Shown here piece after piece: positions 48,701-59,394 of a DNA stretch of 64,000 nt (positions are counted from its first letter, which is position 1; each line of letters starts with the position of its first letter). Location of the stretch: NCBI GenBank assembly GCA_019914995.1, contig CM034131.1, positions 2,418,001 through 2,482,000 of the forward strand. The letters run 5' to 3'. A program made the position numbers and the translations under genes. The notes beneath the pieces were generated by a model. It ran no database searches, had not been told where the DNA came from, and saw nothing but the letters and a program-made list of their open reading frames with translations. This DNA comes from Acanthochlamys bracteata. Taxonomy: Eukaryota; Streptophyta; Magnoliopsida; Pandanales; Velloziaceae.

Positions 48701-51700
48701 TTCAGTTCTTCCCATCTGTGATGGGGTCTGTCTTCCTCAAAATTTTGATACCATCGGTTGAATTCATTGAGTAAATACAAGGTAACTATGTTAGCACGAT
48801 CCCATAGTGGAGTATGGTAATACTAGAAGTATTTCTCGACCAAATAGTGCCATTCGTTTGGCAAAGTTCTATTAAAAATATGAAATCTTATGTGTTTCTC
48901 TTTCTCCGGCATTATAGTGTTCAAATGGGTGGTAATGTTGTTGATTGGGCTTGCTTGCTTCTCTGTAATTTTGGCCGTGGTTATGGAGGGTTAGGTTGGT
49001 TAATCTCCGTAATCATGGTAGTGATTTTAGGTTGGTGGGGTTTGCTGATGTTGGCAGTGGTAGGTTATATAAAGGAAGAAGGCGATGTAGGAGGAACAAG
49101 TGGTGCAGATGTTTGGGGCCAGGGATTTTCTTGGTAAAGCGGATTTTGGTACATGAGTAGTGAAAGAGGGTTCTATGAAGGTGCAAGAAATTTGTGGTTT
49201 TTCGTTGGTTGCTTATATGGAAGTTGGGATATCGGGTTTACTGGCAGCACTACTTTCTTTCAAAATTTGCTTGTGGTGGGCTCTAAATTTCTCTAGTAGT
49301 TACTTGCTGCTTTAGCTTAAGTTCTTATTGTGTTTCAATTCCAGGAAGATCTTCAACAACATTGCGACCTCGAGTAGTTGTTCTATGGTGTTGGCCATAT
49401 GGCGCATCTCATTGCTTAAGCTAAGCTCATCGTCGCCATTGGGAGAAGCGAGGTTTGTAGGATGTTCCTACAGTGAGCTGGCGAAGTGGGTCGGTGATTC
49501 TTTATGGAACTTTGCTTTGATACCAAATTGATATACCTTGCAACTATTAGTTAACAGACTATGATAGCTAGCTAGAGCTAATTTATGAAACTAAAAGTTT
49601 AGGGGATGTTTGAGAGTGCTTATGAAATGGAGTTTTTATGAAACGGATGATACTTTTGTCCTATTTCGAAAAACAAGTTCTACTTTTTTATCTTAAAAAA
49701 ATAATAAAAGTAAACAATACAAGATCTTACAACGTAAAATTTTCTGTACTTTCTAAACTTTTAAATAAATTTTATTAAACATTATAGAAAATTTATTAAA
49801 AAATGTGAAATAAAATGGAGGAGTGAAAAGCACCCCATAAAGCAACTCCAAACGACGCCTTACTCTAATTTATATGAGTAGTCCTTAGGGCGTGTTTCAA
49901 ACGCCCGTAACTTTACTTTCTTTCGTCAGATTTTGAGTTCTGAACAGTCATATGTTTCAATTACACAAGAAATTCAGAATTCCACTTTTGACTGGGATAA
50001 GGTCTAGTTATTGTCTTTATGCACATGCATCTCACACTCATCCTATAAAAGTCAACCTAGTGGGTTTTTATATCAAGGACTTTGAGAACTAAATCTGCTA
50101 AACTGTGACACTTCTGACTTGAAACTTGTAGCAGACATATCTCAGTTGTTCTCAGAAAATAGGTTATACCAAGTATCCCTTTACTTAAGCATATACAGTG
50201 CTATGGTCTAAAGTTCAAGTAAAATACTCAGTTACATATTTGTAGAAGATGTAATTGCATCACTATTGATACTTACACAAGATTAAATGAGAGCCAACAA
50301 TTATAAACTGTTGGAGCATATTTGAAAATTGGAAAGCCCCTGATCCTTACTTTCTGACGGAGAACAAAAAATAGCAACTATGACCTAAATGATTTTTGTC
50401 ATGCCCAAGATTGCAGAGTAGGATATAAAGTGATTTATAAGACTGTTTTTATATTCTGCTTACTTTCTCATAAGAATGATATTAGTAGTTCTTTTTTTAC
50501 TGTCAGCCATTTGCAGGAAAAAAAAAATATCTACCAGCAATAATATGGAAGACAGTACTGAGAATATGGAAAGACAACATTCAAAACTTTGATCGTTTGC
50601 ACCTTGAAGAATCAAAACCACCAGCGGCAGAAGAATTGATATATATGTTTCATATTATATAGTTGGTTTAATTTGGTTATAAATCAAAAGAAGCTATTTT
50701 CAGACAACACAAGAAGAGCCTATATCAGTCAGTAGAATACCTGATAACTGTTACCCTTGCAAGGGGATCGAGACATGCTTGTTATCCCAGATGCAGTCTT
50801 CTTACTTGGATACGCATATAGACATGAATCCAAAGTTTTGCTAGCTGATAAGTGAAACTTACCTTGCAAATCCTGTATATCAGTCCCCATCTCGTGCCTA
50901 CAACAATATATAAAACCATCAAAATTCTACAGATAAAATACAGTATGTTTCCTTCAACTCCTTGTCTTAGCATAACCACGTCCAAAATGATACATACAAC
51001 TGCAGCATAGGTCTTTTCTTGTACAGGCAGAATGGGAGGTTGTCATCATTCTTTAGGTCGAATGCCCAGCATATCTTGTCAAGCCCCATTTCAGACAATG
51101 CAGGAACCCATCCCCTTGCCTTTTCGTTGTTGCAGGTAGTGAGTTGCAACACTTTTCTTCGCTGTTTATTAACATTATCTTGGACTGCAATGCTCTGGCC
51201 AAGAGCACGGCTTGTCTTTCTGGTTTTTTTACTTGCAATGACATGAGAAAACTGATGACAAATACATGTTTTATATCAGTATGATGCATTATACCAACCT
51301 CCATTCAACTGATTGATAAGGTTTAAGGGTCACACCTCCATGTTGTTGGAACTGTAAGCGTTAATCTCTAATAGAGTAGGATTTGTAATAAGACTGAATG
51401 TAGTATCATCAATATGCCTCAAGTCCCCTCCATACATAAGTGGAGATTTGGCCATAGACCATAGTGTCACCTAGAAACTGGCTGTTAGGACTACGAAAAT
51501 GCTAGTGTAGCTAAGTGACTAGAAGGAAAAATAAGAGAAGATACCTGAGTTTTCTGCTCATCAAGGGTAAGTTTACATTCTCTGTGAGGACCTTGTTGGA
51601 CACCTGTTGAAACAATATACTGAACCACACAGACAGTAACAGCAATCAAGAATGACCTAACATAGAAGGCTTTGTCTAAGTGTGCTAAGATAAATGTGAA

Positions 51701-54700
51701 ATCTTGTAGCCAGATCCTCTAAAGCATCGTAGCAAAGAAGAGAATTCATTATAAGAAGTAAATTCACATGACGAAAATTGCTATTCTCAAATAACAATTA
51801 ACTTCAATTAAACTACTGACAACTATTCTTAAGATATATAGAAACAAGGAAAGCTGAATACAGTTTTAGCTTGCAAGAGAGGTTTTCCTGGGATGTTATA
51901 CCCTTACTAGATAGAAATATCCATTTTCATCTCCTTGAATGTGTAAAAGGTCTACTTTCACTGAAAGACATTCTAATAGACTACCTGCATCAGTAAGCCA
52001 TCCAAGAGGTAGCATGTCCAAATCAGGCCAAGATTTACCTCGCAACCCAACAGCTCCAATTTTGTTGGCAGCAGCAAAATCTCTAAAGGAATACTTGGTG
52101 AAACTTAAAATAGAATGAAACTTGAAATAGTATGAATATTTTGGTCAAGTAAAAACAATTAATGAAACTTAAAATAGAATGAATTTTGACTTGTGAATTG
52201 AATATGATCGAATATACGATTGGTGTCTTCTTACTACCATCTGAATACCTTGAAATGTCAAAATGAGCCACTACATCTCCCCATGTATCCCAATCATCAC
52301 CAGTTATTCTGTACATGTTCACATGATTACTTATGCCCTCAGCCATGGATGTTGTCACACTAGTTCCAGGTGAAAGTGAAAGCAGGATTGGGCGATCAAG
52401 CTCCTGTAGAAGCTGTTAAATGAACATACTCATTAAAAGTGGAGGAATAACTTGCAGCATAACAATTCCCAATAATTATTTCATTGCAAGCTAGGTATAC
52501 TTCCATACTTCTGAGACAGTAACTATTTCCTTTGCATCCAAGTCTTCACCAAAGACACAGTCAAGTTTCACTATAAAGGGAAAAAGAACAAAGAAATTGA
52601 GTATAAGTAACTTGATGTTTACATAGGGAAATGAATGCAAACGCTTCCCTACTGCATATGCAACCAATTTTCACTATTCACAAACATCACCAGAGCTATT
52701 ATATATAGTGATTACGCGTTACATAGGATGGTGATCAACATAACTATACCAACATGACCAACATAAGAAAGGTAAAGGAATTATATGACTTTGTTGCATG
52801 GATCCTTACCAAAATCAACTCCCCATTCAGCATATTGTTGATATAGAGACCTCAAGAAGGCTCTTCCAGCATTTGTGTCTGTGTTAACACTCATAAATCC
52901 ATTCCTCATCCATTTGCATCTATTAGCTTCCAGCCCAATGTCCCTTGCATGCCATACTCGACCATTTTCCACATATTCACCACCCTGAGACTCATGAAGA
53001 AGTTCATTTAGTGGGGACAAGCTCATGTAAATGAGATACAATCCTTTCACAGCAATAACAACATATGGATATCAGATTATAGCTAAAATAGAATCATCTA
53101 GAAATAGAACTTGGATATCAAATCCTGAAAATAGAAAATAAAAGTTTTGAGCAATAATGTCAACATTCCGTTAGTGCATATGCTCTTGGAAGACACCAAA
53201 ATGAAGACTGCAGGATCATAAAGACATAAGAACTTCTTTAATTGGATAGGACCGCCAAAAGTAACCTCCTCAACTTTTGAAGATGTGCTTTACTTATTCT
53301 AAATTTAACATGTGAAAGACCATTGCGGATGGATTTGTACTTGTAGCTCCATTTATTGCAAGAGACAAAATATTAAAACTTGAAAATGAATGATGAGGCA
53401 CACAATGCAGGAGCCTTCAACGATATAGGTGGAGCTCCGGAATGGAGTATGAAATGCATGTTTCAGAACTTAGGGATCTGTCAACTCAAGGCCTAAAGTT
53501 CAAGGATGTTGCTAGAATTTACACTCATGGATATGATAATATGCTAGTGCAATGTATCAAAGCAACAGGGATGAAGGTAAAAGAAATACCTTAGAAACAT
53601 CAAGAATTGTTGTATCAGAGTTGTATGCTACTGTGTTTATTCCTCTCATGACATGGATCCCAAACTTCAAACCCATGCTGTGAACCTTGTCAGCAATTGT
53701 CTTGAACCCATTTCCACCTCTGGAAGATGGCCACCTGTCAGGGTCTGGAACTAGCCGGCCCCATCGGTCAATTTGGTCATAACCATAGGAGTCCCATGCT
53801 GCTTGTGGAACATTTTTCCGATACCACAAGTAGTCCACCACAACATACTGCAGAACACATAACAGAAAATTTTGGGATGAGGACAAACTTCAGTCCCTCA
53901 GTCTTAGGAACTTTACTGTAAAATAATTTGCTTTGTAGAGATTCTTTGTTTGGGCTTGAAACCTCAAAGCCATGCGGCTTTAACCTCGTTGCTAGAACTT
54001 CTGCGTTCTGAAGAAATGATGCTTCATCTACGATCCATGAAAAAGAATCATAAGAGTTCCACCCTCTGGGTGGCAAATCTGCAAGACCAACATTTCCCGT
54101 TGCTTTCGCAGCTTCTAAAAGGTTCCTGAAAGGAGTTATCTAACCGATGACTAAGATAGTTTTATTGAGGAACTTATACCTTTGCCTTACTACATAAAGA
54201 ATTTACAAGGTATGAACTCTCATAGTTGCTAGAATGAATCTCAGAGACATCAAATTTCCTGAATAGAGGATGCAAGCAAGTTAATCGACTTATTTATTCG
54301 TTGTCATTCTATTGTCTTGTTATTTATAAATGTCGACAACAGAAAAAAGAAAAAAATAACAGGTGCCTGTAAATAACTACAGACAGTGTTAAAAGACTAC
54401 ATATTAAAGGGCCAAATAGTGGTGAGAAAAGAATGCCAGATAATAAAAACCATTCTCTTTGAAACAAACAGATAAAATATTGTAGATATTTACAGGTAAC
54501 TATCACTTGAAACAACAGGATAGTATAGAAAGGAAAACTCACATCCCTAGGGGCATGCCTAATATCAGCTAAACACTAAAGCCCTCAGAGAAGGCTCTGA
54601 AATTTATAGCAAATTTCCAGGCTACACTCAAGAGGAACCTAATAATAAGACAGCCCTCTCGTGTCACTCCTCAGAGCTTGATGCTCCACCCTTCTTTTTT

Positions 54701-55247
54701 CTTTTTCTGCTTCATAAACGTAGTTCCCTCTGCCATCAGCAGGAAAACACACTAACTCCAACTATAAATTCAGCAAAGAAAACAAGATAGGCCGAAAAAA
54801 ACCACACACACACAGAAGAGTCTCGAGAGAAAAATTGCGAATCGCAACATCGTAATGCATCTAGGAGTTCGAATATTGACAATCATATATGAAAAAAGGC
54901 AATCTACAGCTATGTGAATCATCATAGGAATATGATAGCAAGTACCAGAATTTAGTCACTATAGAATCCACCACACTCGCAAAACCAAACAACCCACGAT
55001 CCTAATCGCAAGTATTCTCTTAATCAAAACAAACATTTCACAAAATAAGAACTAACAGTAGAGATATAAACTACCAGAGAATGTAGGTTTCACCTCTTCC
55101 AATTAATTTCAAGTGAAAAAGAACCCAACAGAGCGATCAAAATTCTTTAATAGAAACTCACCAACAGAGCGAGAGAGCGAGCAGTAGCAGAGCGCAAGAT
55201 TTCATGGTCACTACTGAACCGACTCTTGGGGAGAAGCAGAGACCCAT
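42767..55247 (-). CDS. APSE: GH27 glycosidase, beta-L-arabinopyranosidase/alpha-galactosidase of the APSE type
   Basis: Predicted apoplastic enzyme that removes beta-L-arabinopyranosyl or alpha-galactosyl residues from arabinogalactans. Fourteen exons: 55247-55162, 54125-53963, 53847-53590, 52984-52810, 52570-52509, 52412-52249, 52082-51985, 51603-51545, 51470-51336, 51251-50998, 50897-50741, 44190-44115, 44050-44000 and 42999-42767. Phases all close, giving 656 residues, or 642 from the in-frame ATG at 55205 that begins a clean signal peptide ([14 protein letters not shown]). Motifs: [28 protein letters not shown], then KLDCVFG with the nucleophile Asp, [11 protein letters not shown] with the acid/base Asp, [27 protein letters not shown] and TNPTLLEIN. 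The C-terminal half has [19 protein letters not shown] and LLFVLNC. The APSE assignment over ordinary alpha-galactosidase rests on remembered similarity to At3g26380. Confidence 0.93.
44585..44714 (-). repeat. 3' LTR of the Ty3/gypsy element
   Basis: On the minus strand it starts TGAGGACTAGTC, has a TATA-like TTATAAATAGGAG, then AATAAAACTTAG and CATAAATTAGTTCTAACTAG, and ends near GGGGTATCTTGA. The same blocks occur in the same order at 49529-49887. At about 130 bp it is unusually short for the superfamily. Confidence 0.65.
44725..44890. repeat. Dispersed repeat rich in CTTACGATTTTA/ATTCCGATTTTAC
   Basis: Sequence such as TTAAAATTTTACGATTTTATATC, AAACGATCCTAC, ATTCCGATTTTACTTC and AAAATCCCAATCTTA closely resembles 57315-57412. 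It sits just inside the 3' LTR and probably inserted after the retroelement, displacing its polypurine tract. Confidence 0.55.
49514..49525 (-). other. Primer-binding site (initiator Met tRNA type)
   Basis: The minus-strand sequence TGGTATCAAAGC differs at one base from TGGTATCAGAGC, the common plant LTR-element site that pairs with the 3' end of initiator Met tRNA. It lies 3 nt inside the 5' LTR end. Confidence 0.75.
49529..49887 (-). repeat. 5' LTR of the Ty3/gypsy element, interrupted by a MITE
   Basis: Outside the inserted MITE (49607-49854) the remaining roughly 110 bp matches the 3' LTR. Shared blocks are CAGACTATG..CTAG..GAGCTAATTTATGAAACTAA on one side and CCTTACTCTAATTTATATGAGTAGTCCTTA on the other. 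A segment of about 25 bp present in the 3' LTR is missing next to the insertion. Confidence 0.65.
49607..49854. mobile_element. MITE, family 1 (copy C), nested in the 5' LTR
   Basis: Left end TGTTTGAGAGTGCTT; reverse complement of the right end CGTTTGGAGTTGCTTT. The interior contains TTTTCTGTACTTTCTAAACTTTTAAATAAA and AAAAAATGTGAAATA, matching the copy at 28171-28412. It inserted after the retroelement, giving a relative age order. Confidence 0.75.
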
Positions 55248-56664
55248 GTCTGTCCAGGTAGTTGTTCACAAAAATTGGGTTTGATCTAAGCAGTTGCAGA
55301 GATGGAAGATTGGTTTAAAGTGGAGACTGACTGATCGAATGATTGGGCATGCCATATGCTGACTTTTGCAAAACAAACTTTCAATTGGTTTTTTTTTATT
55401 TTAAATAAATTATATTTTTTTAATTTTCTAATGAATAGTTTAAATTTGGGAAACTGCGTTGATATGTTATAATGTTCTTTCCTTTTCTCTCTTTTTTTTT
55501 CTTGGTGATGATTCAGTGAACTATTTCTTTTTTCTCCAAACTTAGGCATCAATCACGTTCCAAATTAACATAAATCAATCTTAAGAACTAGGTCCAATTC
55601 GAGCACCCAAAAAATAAATTTTAAACTTCAGTAGAAAGTTCAACTTGAATATTATACAAGGTTTTTTATTTTATAGATCACGTTTCAACTTAAATTTATT
55701 TTTGTAATCACATTTACATAAAAAAGACTAACATATTTTCTATTAATATTTACCATTAAGATAAATTTCTACAAAACTCAAAATTTATTTTTATTTAGTT
55801 TTACAGTGTGATTTTGAATAAATTTTTAGAATAATTCGAACAAGTATTGACTCAGAATAATATAATTTTCATATATTAAATAAATATAAAGAAGCTTAGA
55901 TATAATATAAATTTACTGAATAAAGTTGGTAAAAAATATAAAAAAATTTCATAAAATGCGCTTGCACAAAATCACATCGCAAAATATTGCACAATTTTAA
56001 TTATAATAAACTTTATTAAAAAATTCAAACATATATAGTAAACTGATTGCAAGGAGCAGTAATCTTTCATCTAACGTCAGAGTTTGACTCCCAATGAAAA
56101 CATTTATTTTAAAATTTTTTAAAAAGTTTATTCTAAATTGTGACTGGGTGCGATCTTGCTATCGGATTCAAATACGAATTATGCTACCTTATATTGATAG
56201 CATTGTTTATATGGTCGCACTTGCAACATTGTACTGTACAACTATATTAGATTCATGTGCAACTGTGTGGGATCGTGCCACCGATGTGACCAACACAGGA
56301 TAGCACTATGTCGTATTTGGGGCGCACTTTTTGGCACTTTACTTTGCAACTTTATTGAATCCAATTAGGATCCAATGTGATCGTAACCACCAATGCGACT
56401 AATCCAAAGTCGCATTCGCACAAAATTGTTTTGATTGAGCTAAGATTTGATTGCATAGCATAGTATCCCAAGTGTGACCTAATGCGAGCCAAAAGCCATC
56501 TAGTGCAACCAAAATAGGATTGTACATATCGCATTTGGAACTAACAGTACCGATTATGCTTGTCAAAATTTAGAATAAATTTTTAAAAATCATTTAAAGT
56601 AAATTTTCTTATTTGGACTCAAGATTTTGAATCTTTTAAATGACATGCTACTATCCTCAATGAT

Positions 56665-56810
56665 CACTACTACAAATATGTACCGACTAAAATATACGAA
56701 CTGAAAAAATAGAGTCGGTAAATGATACAAATACCGACTAACAAAAAAATAGTCGGTAACATTATACCATTTAGGGACTGCAATTAAAATAGTTGGTAAA
56801 TCAGCTAGAA
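56665..56810. mobile_element. CACTA-like transposon end fragment
   Basis: It begins CACTACTACAAATATGTACC and then carries subterminal repeats CCGACTA, AGTCGGTA, CCGACTA and AGTCGGTA in both orientations. CACTA ends with short inverted subterminal repeats are typical of the En/Spm superfamily. I did not find a matching opposite end, so this is probably a solitary remnant. Confidence 0.6.
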
Positions 56811-57314
56811 TGCACCATATATTTGAAAGATTTCACAAAACTCTATTATAAAATTGTGCTATATTTTGTAACTTTGTGCAACATGTCCCACTCTACACGA
56901 ATGTATTATTTTATAATATATCTATATATTTTTACCAATATTTTCTAGTACATTTTACTTTATGTAAGCACTATTTAATGTTAACATTCATTTATAAGTA
57001 TAGATTGAGATTTATAATTACTAAATTAGCAAATTTTGAAATTTTTTTGTGAATGCACCCAAAATCACGTTGTAAATTTGAATAAAAATCAGTTTTATTT
57101 TGAAGAGAATTCATTTTAACGTAAAAATCTGATTGGAGTGTATTTTGATATTTTTTCACCCAAATTAGAAAAATACATTTGAAAAATGTGGTATAGAAAA
57201 ACAAATTTGAATTGGATGTAGCCTATTTCATCAAATAACCCCTACATAACATAAATCATCTCCACCGTTGCTCCTATCATATTGCACCGTCACGTCAGCA
57301 TCACCACCAACCAA

Positions 57315-57412
57315 GGTTATCAAAATTCCGACTTAAATATTAAAATCTTACGATTTTACTTCACCTAAACGATTCTGATTTCAAGTAAAATTTTTTTGAT
57401 TAAAATCCCAAT
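57315..57412. repeat. Dispersed repeat, second copy of the 44725-44890 type
   Basis: Contains ATCAAAATTCCGACTTAAAT, AAAATCTTACGATTTTACTTC, CTAAACGATTCTGATTTC and AAAATCCCAATATG, in an order like the copy at 44725-44890. Boundaries are approximate. Confidence 0.5.
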
Positions 57413-58510
57413 ATGAGAGGGATTGGATTTGAAGGAAAGATCAAGAATCACATATCTGGTTATAAACTGATTGTTTTGATTCTGATCATTATTATAACCG
57501 ACTCTGAGAATGGAAGTGAAGTAGAGTCTACGAGAACGATTAACCTGTCGGTATTGGGATCGATTAATGGGTCAAGTTCGAAAGCTCATTCGGCGAAGCG
57601 AAGATAGCCAAGGTGATCTCGAGCGAAGAGAAGGCGTTCCTCTAGGTCTAGCCAGTTTTGGGTTTGAACCCGCCGATCTATTGCCAAATCTCCGCCTGTA
57701 CCTCCGCCGCCGTTCAGTAGGACCATTTTGGATTCTTTTTTGTCGACTTTCTTGCAATCCACGCACGTGCATTTGTGGCACCACTGAAGAAGTACATCAC
57801 CGGCGACTCTGTTGCTCGTGCTTGTTTCAAGTGAGAAGTAGTAAGCCTGTGGTTATCATAGTGAGGCGATTCTTACGAGTGATTGGATCTAAACCGTAGA
57901 GAAGAAAACGAAGAGAAGTTTGTTATATGGTCATTGTGGTTCTGGAAGACAAAGAGAAGTTTAGCGTGGTAATGTTGTTGACCTAACAGGATCAACTCGA
58001 AAATCATCGATCCAAATAGCTTTTCGGATTGATGTGCGGTTCGGTTCTACCAACTATGAATTGAAAGTATTCATCTTTTGAAAGAGGTCTACTTACATGC
58101 TTGCATAACTTATCTCTTCCTCTTCAGTCTAATCTTTTTATTATTTTTGGAAACTTGAAAAACGTAAGTACATTCAAATAATCTTGAAATATAAGAGTTC
58201 GGAGTATGTTCATACCTATTTATTTGGCTATCAATCTTCTGTAAGACTAATTTTAGATTATCTAATAAAATTATTTTCTAGTTAATTTCCTTAGATTAAC
58301 AAGATGCATGGTCCACATGATCTTGAAAGAACTTATAATTGCAACCAACATGTGTAATTTTCAAGAAAAATTATTAGCGCGCTACTCCTCGAGATTATGC
58401 ATGTATATTCTCCCTTGTATATATTCGCATATATATAGAAAGTTATCTATCTAAGATAGTACCATGAAAAGCATAGGTAAGTGCATATGAACTATAAAAG
58501 ATGTGATCTC

Positions 58511-59394
58511 TTAGCAAGTGACTTCTCGACAAAAGCTTTGCTGAACCTCAAGAGCAAGATCCTCTACACTTAGCTGGCACTCAAGTCCAATCTGCAGCAA
58601 CATTTCAATTGATTAGTTACAAGGTTAATTATTAATTTCTTCACGCCTTTAAAATTTTGATGATATATATCTTCCATGATTGCGATCTACCAACAATTTG
58701 CTTCAATATTAATCATGTACGTATGAGCACATTAGTTTATTGCAGATAAGCTAACAAAAGTTTTTAAAATATTTTTTTTTGAAAGAATACCTTGATAATA
58801 AAGGAATAGAGAACAGTATCCTCCATGCTGCTGATATTCAAGTGAAGTATCTCAAAATCAAGCCTCTCAAGTATAGTCATTATCTTGACCGCTTGCCCCG
58901 GTATGCGCTTTGATATTGTACGGAGGAGAACGTTTGAGCCGGAGATCTTTGCCTCGACATCAGCAACCGGTGAGTTGCAGCATGCGCCTAGCTCCTTCAC
59001 CACTTCAATCCCGCGAGGGCTCTCGAATGCCGGAGGTGGTGGTAGCAGCAGTAGAGGCTTAGGGCTCGGTGTCGTCGAACGAGGGCTGATGCTTTTCCGT
59101 TGTTTTTTGGACTCAAGAGACTGCAGTAGCTGTTGTAGCTCCTTGATGAACTCTATGGCTCCTCCTATTACAGATGCTTGGTCACCCTACACGCACGATT
59201 CGTTGTTGTTACTATATCAAAGTGAGTGAATGCAGAAAACATTATAATTCCATCAACCAAAAAGAAAGATTATAAAAATTAACTGCTCCATTGATTACCC
59301 TTTTGATGTAGAAGGCGGGTGTGAGAGATCGGAGAATCTTAAGGTGCTCGTTCATCTGGCGTCGCCGGTTCCTCTCCACAGTGATATGCGACAT
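58511..59394 (-). CDS. MUTE: bHLH transcription factor MUTE
   Basis: Nuclear factor that ends the asymmetric divisions of stomatal meristemoids and drives guard mother cell identity, acting with ICE1/SCREAM partners. Exons: 59394-59299, 59186-58791 and 58591-58511, phase 0 at both joins, giving 190 residues (Arabidopsis about 202). It opens [18 protein letters not shown], a basic region at the very N-terminus that separates MUTE from SPEECHLESS and FAMA. The helix-loop-helix continues [20 protein letters not shown] and [20 protein letters not shown] Pro/Leu-rich linker ([15 protein letters not shown]) follows. The C-terminal SMF/ACT-like domain has [45 protein letters not shown] and [20 protein letters not shown]. 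It looks complete and functional. Confidence 0.97.

Larger units (their letters stand above)
44585..49887 (-). mobile_element. Decayed Ty3/gypsy LTR retrotransposon, nearly full length
   Basis: On the minus strand, pieces of gag and pol appear in order with many stops and shifts. Gag-like text includes [15 protein letters not shown] near 49410 and a [19 protein letters not shown] region near 48720. The protease is VDSGSTHNF-like with HKWVSLPIQG and SLGGMDLT (about 48030-47830). RT and RNase H traces lie at 47600-46600 and integrase traces at 46500-45600. The pol end reads [11 protein letters not shown] (about 45500). A primer-binding site complementary to initiator Met tRNA (TGGTATCAAAGC) lies at 49525-49514. 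Short similar LTRs flank it. The order protease, RT/RNase H, integrase marks Ty3/gypsy. It shares the orientation of the host gene and is clearly dead. Confidence 0.85.
44191..50740 (-). other. APSE intron 11, 6.5 kb, enlarged by a retroelement
   Basis: The intron lies between exons encoding CKGNSYQ and [12 protein letters not shown]. The donor is CAG|GTATTC at 50741 and the acceptor is AAACAG|CTG at 44191. Most of its length is the Ty3/gypsy element at 44585-49887. Without the element it would be about 1.2 kb. Confidence 0.85.
55248..58510. other. Intergenic region between MUTE and APSE
   Basis: Both neighbours are on the minus strand, so 55248 onward is the APSE upstream region and the part near 58510 is the MUTE 3' flank. 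It contains a CACTA-like end (56665-56810), a dispersed repeat (57315-57412) and a GC-richer block (57560-57900) with open frames on both strands but no recognised domain. Confidence 0.5.

Noticed and set aside
48814..49137. 107-residue plus-strand open frame inside the retroelement
   Set aside because: It is the complement of the gag region of the minus-strand Ty3/gypsy element.
50845..50862. An 18-nt GTAAGT...TCAG stretch in APSE that looks like a tiny intron
   Set aside because: Too short to splice, and reading through gives [10 protein letters not shown] in frame, matching the family's QGKVHL, so it is coding.
58941..59100. Leu4-Pro4-rich linker of MUTE as a sign of a frameshift
   Set aside because: The frame is continuous and both conserved domains flank it; the linker is naturally variable in this family.
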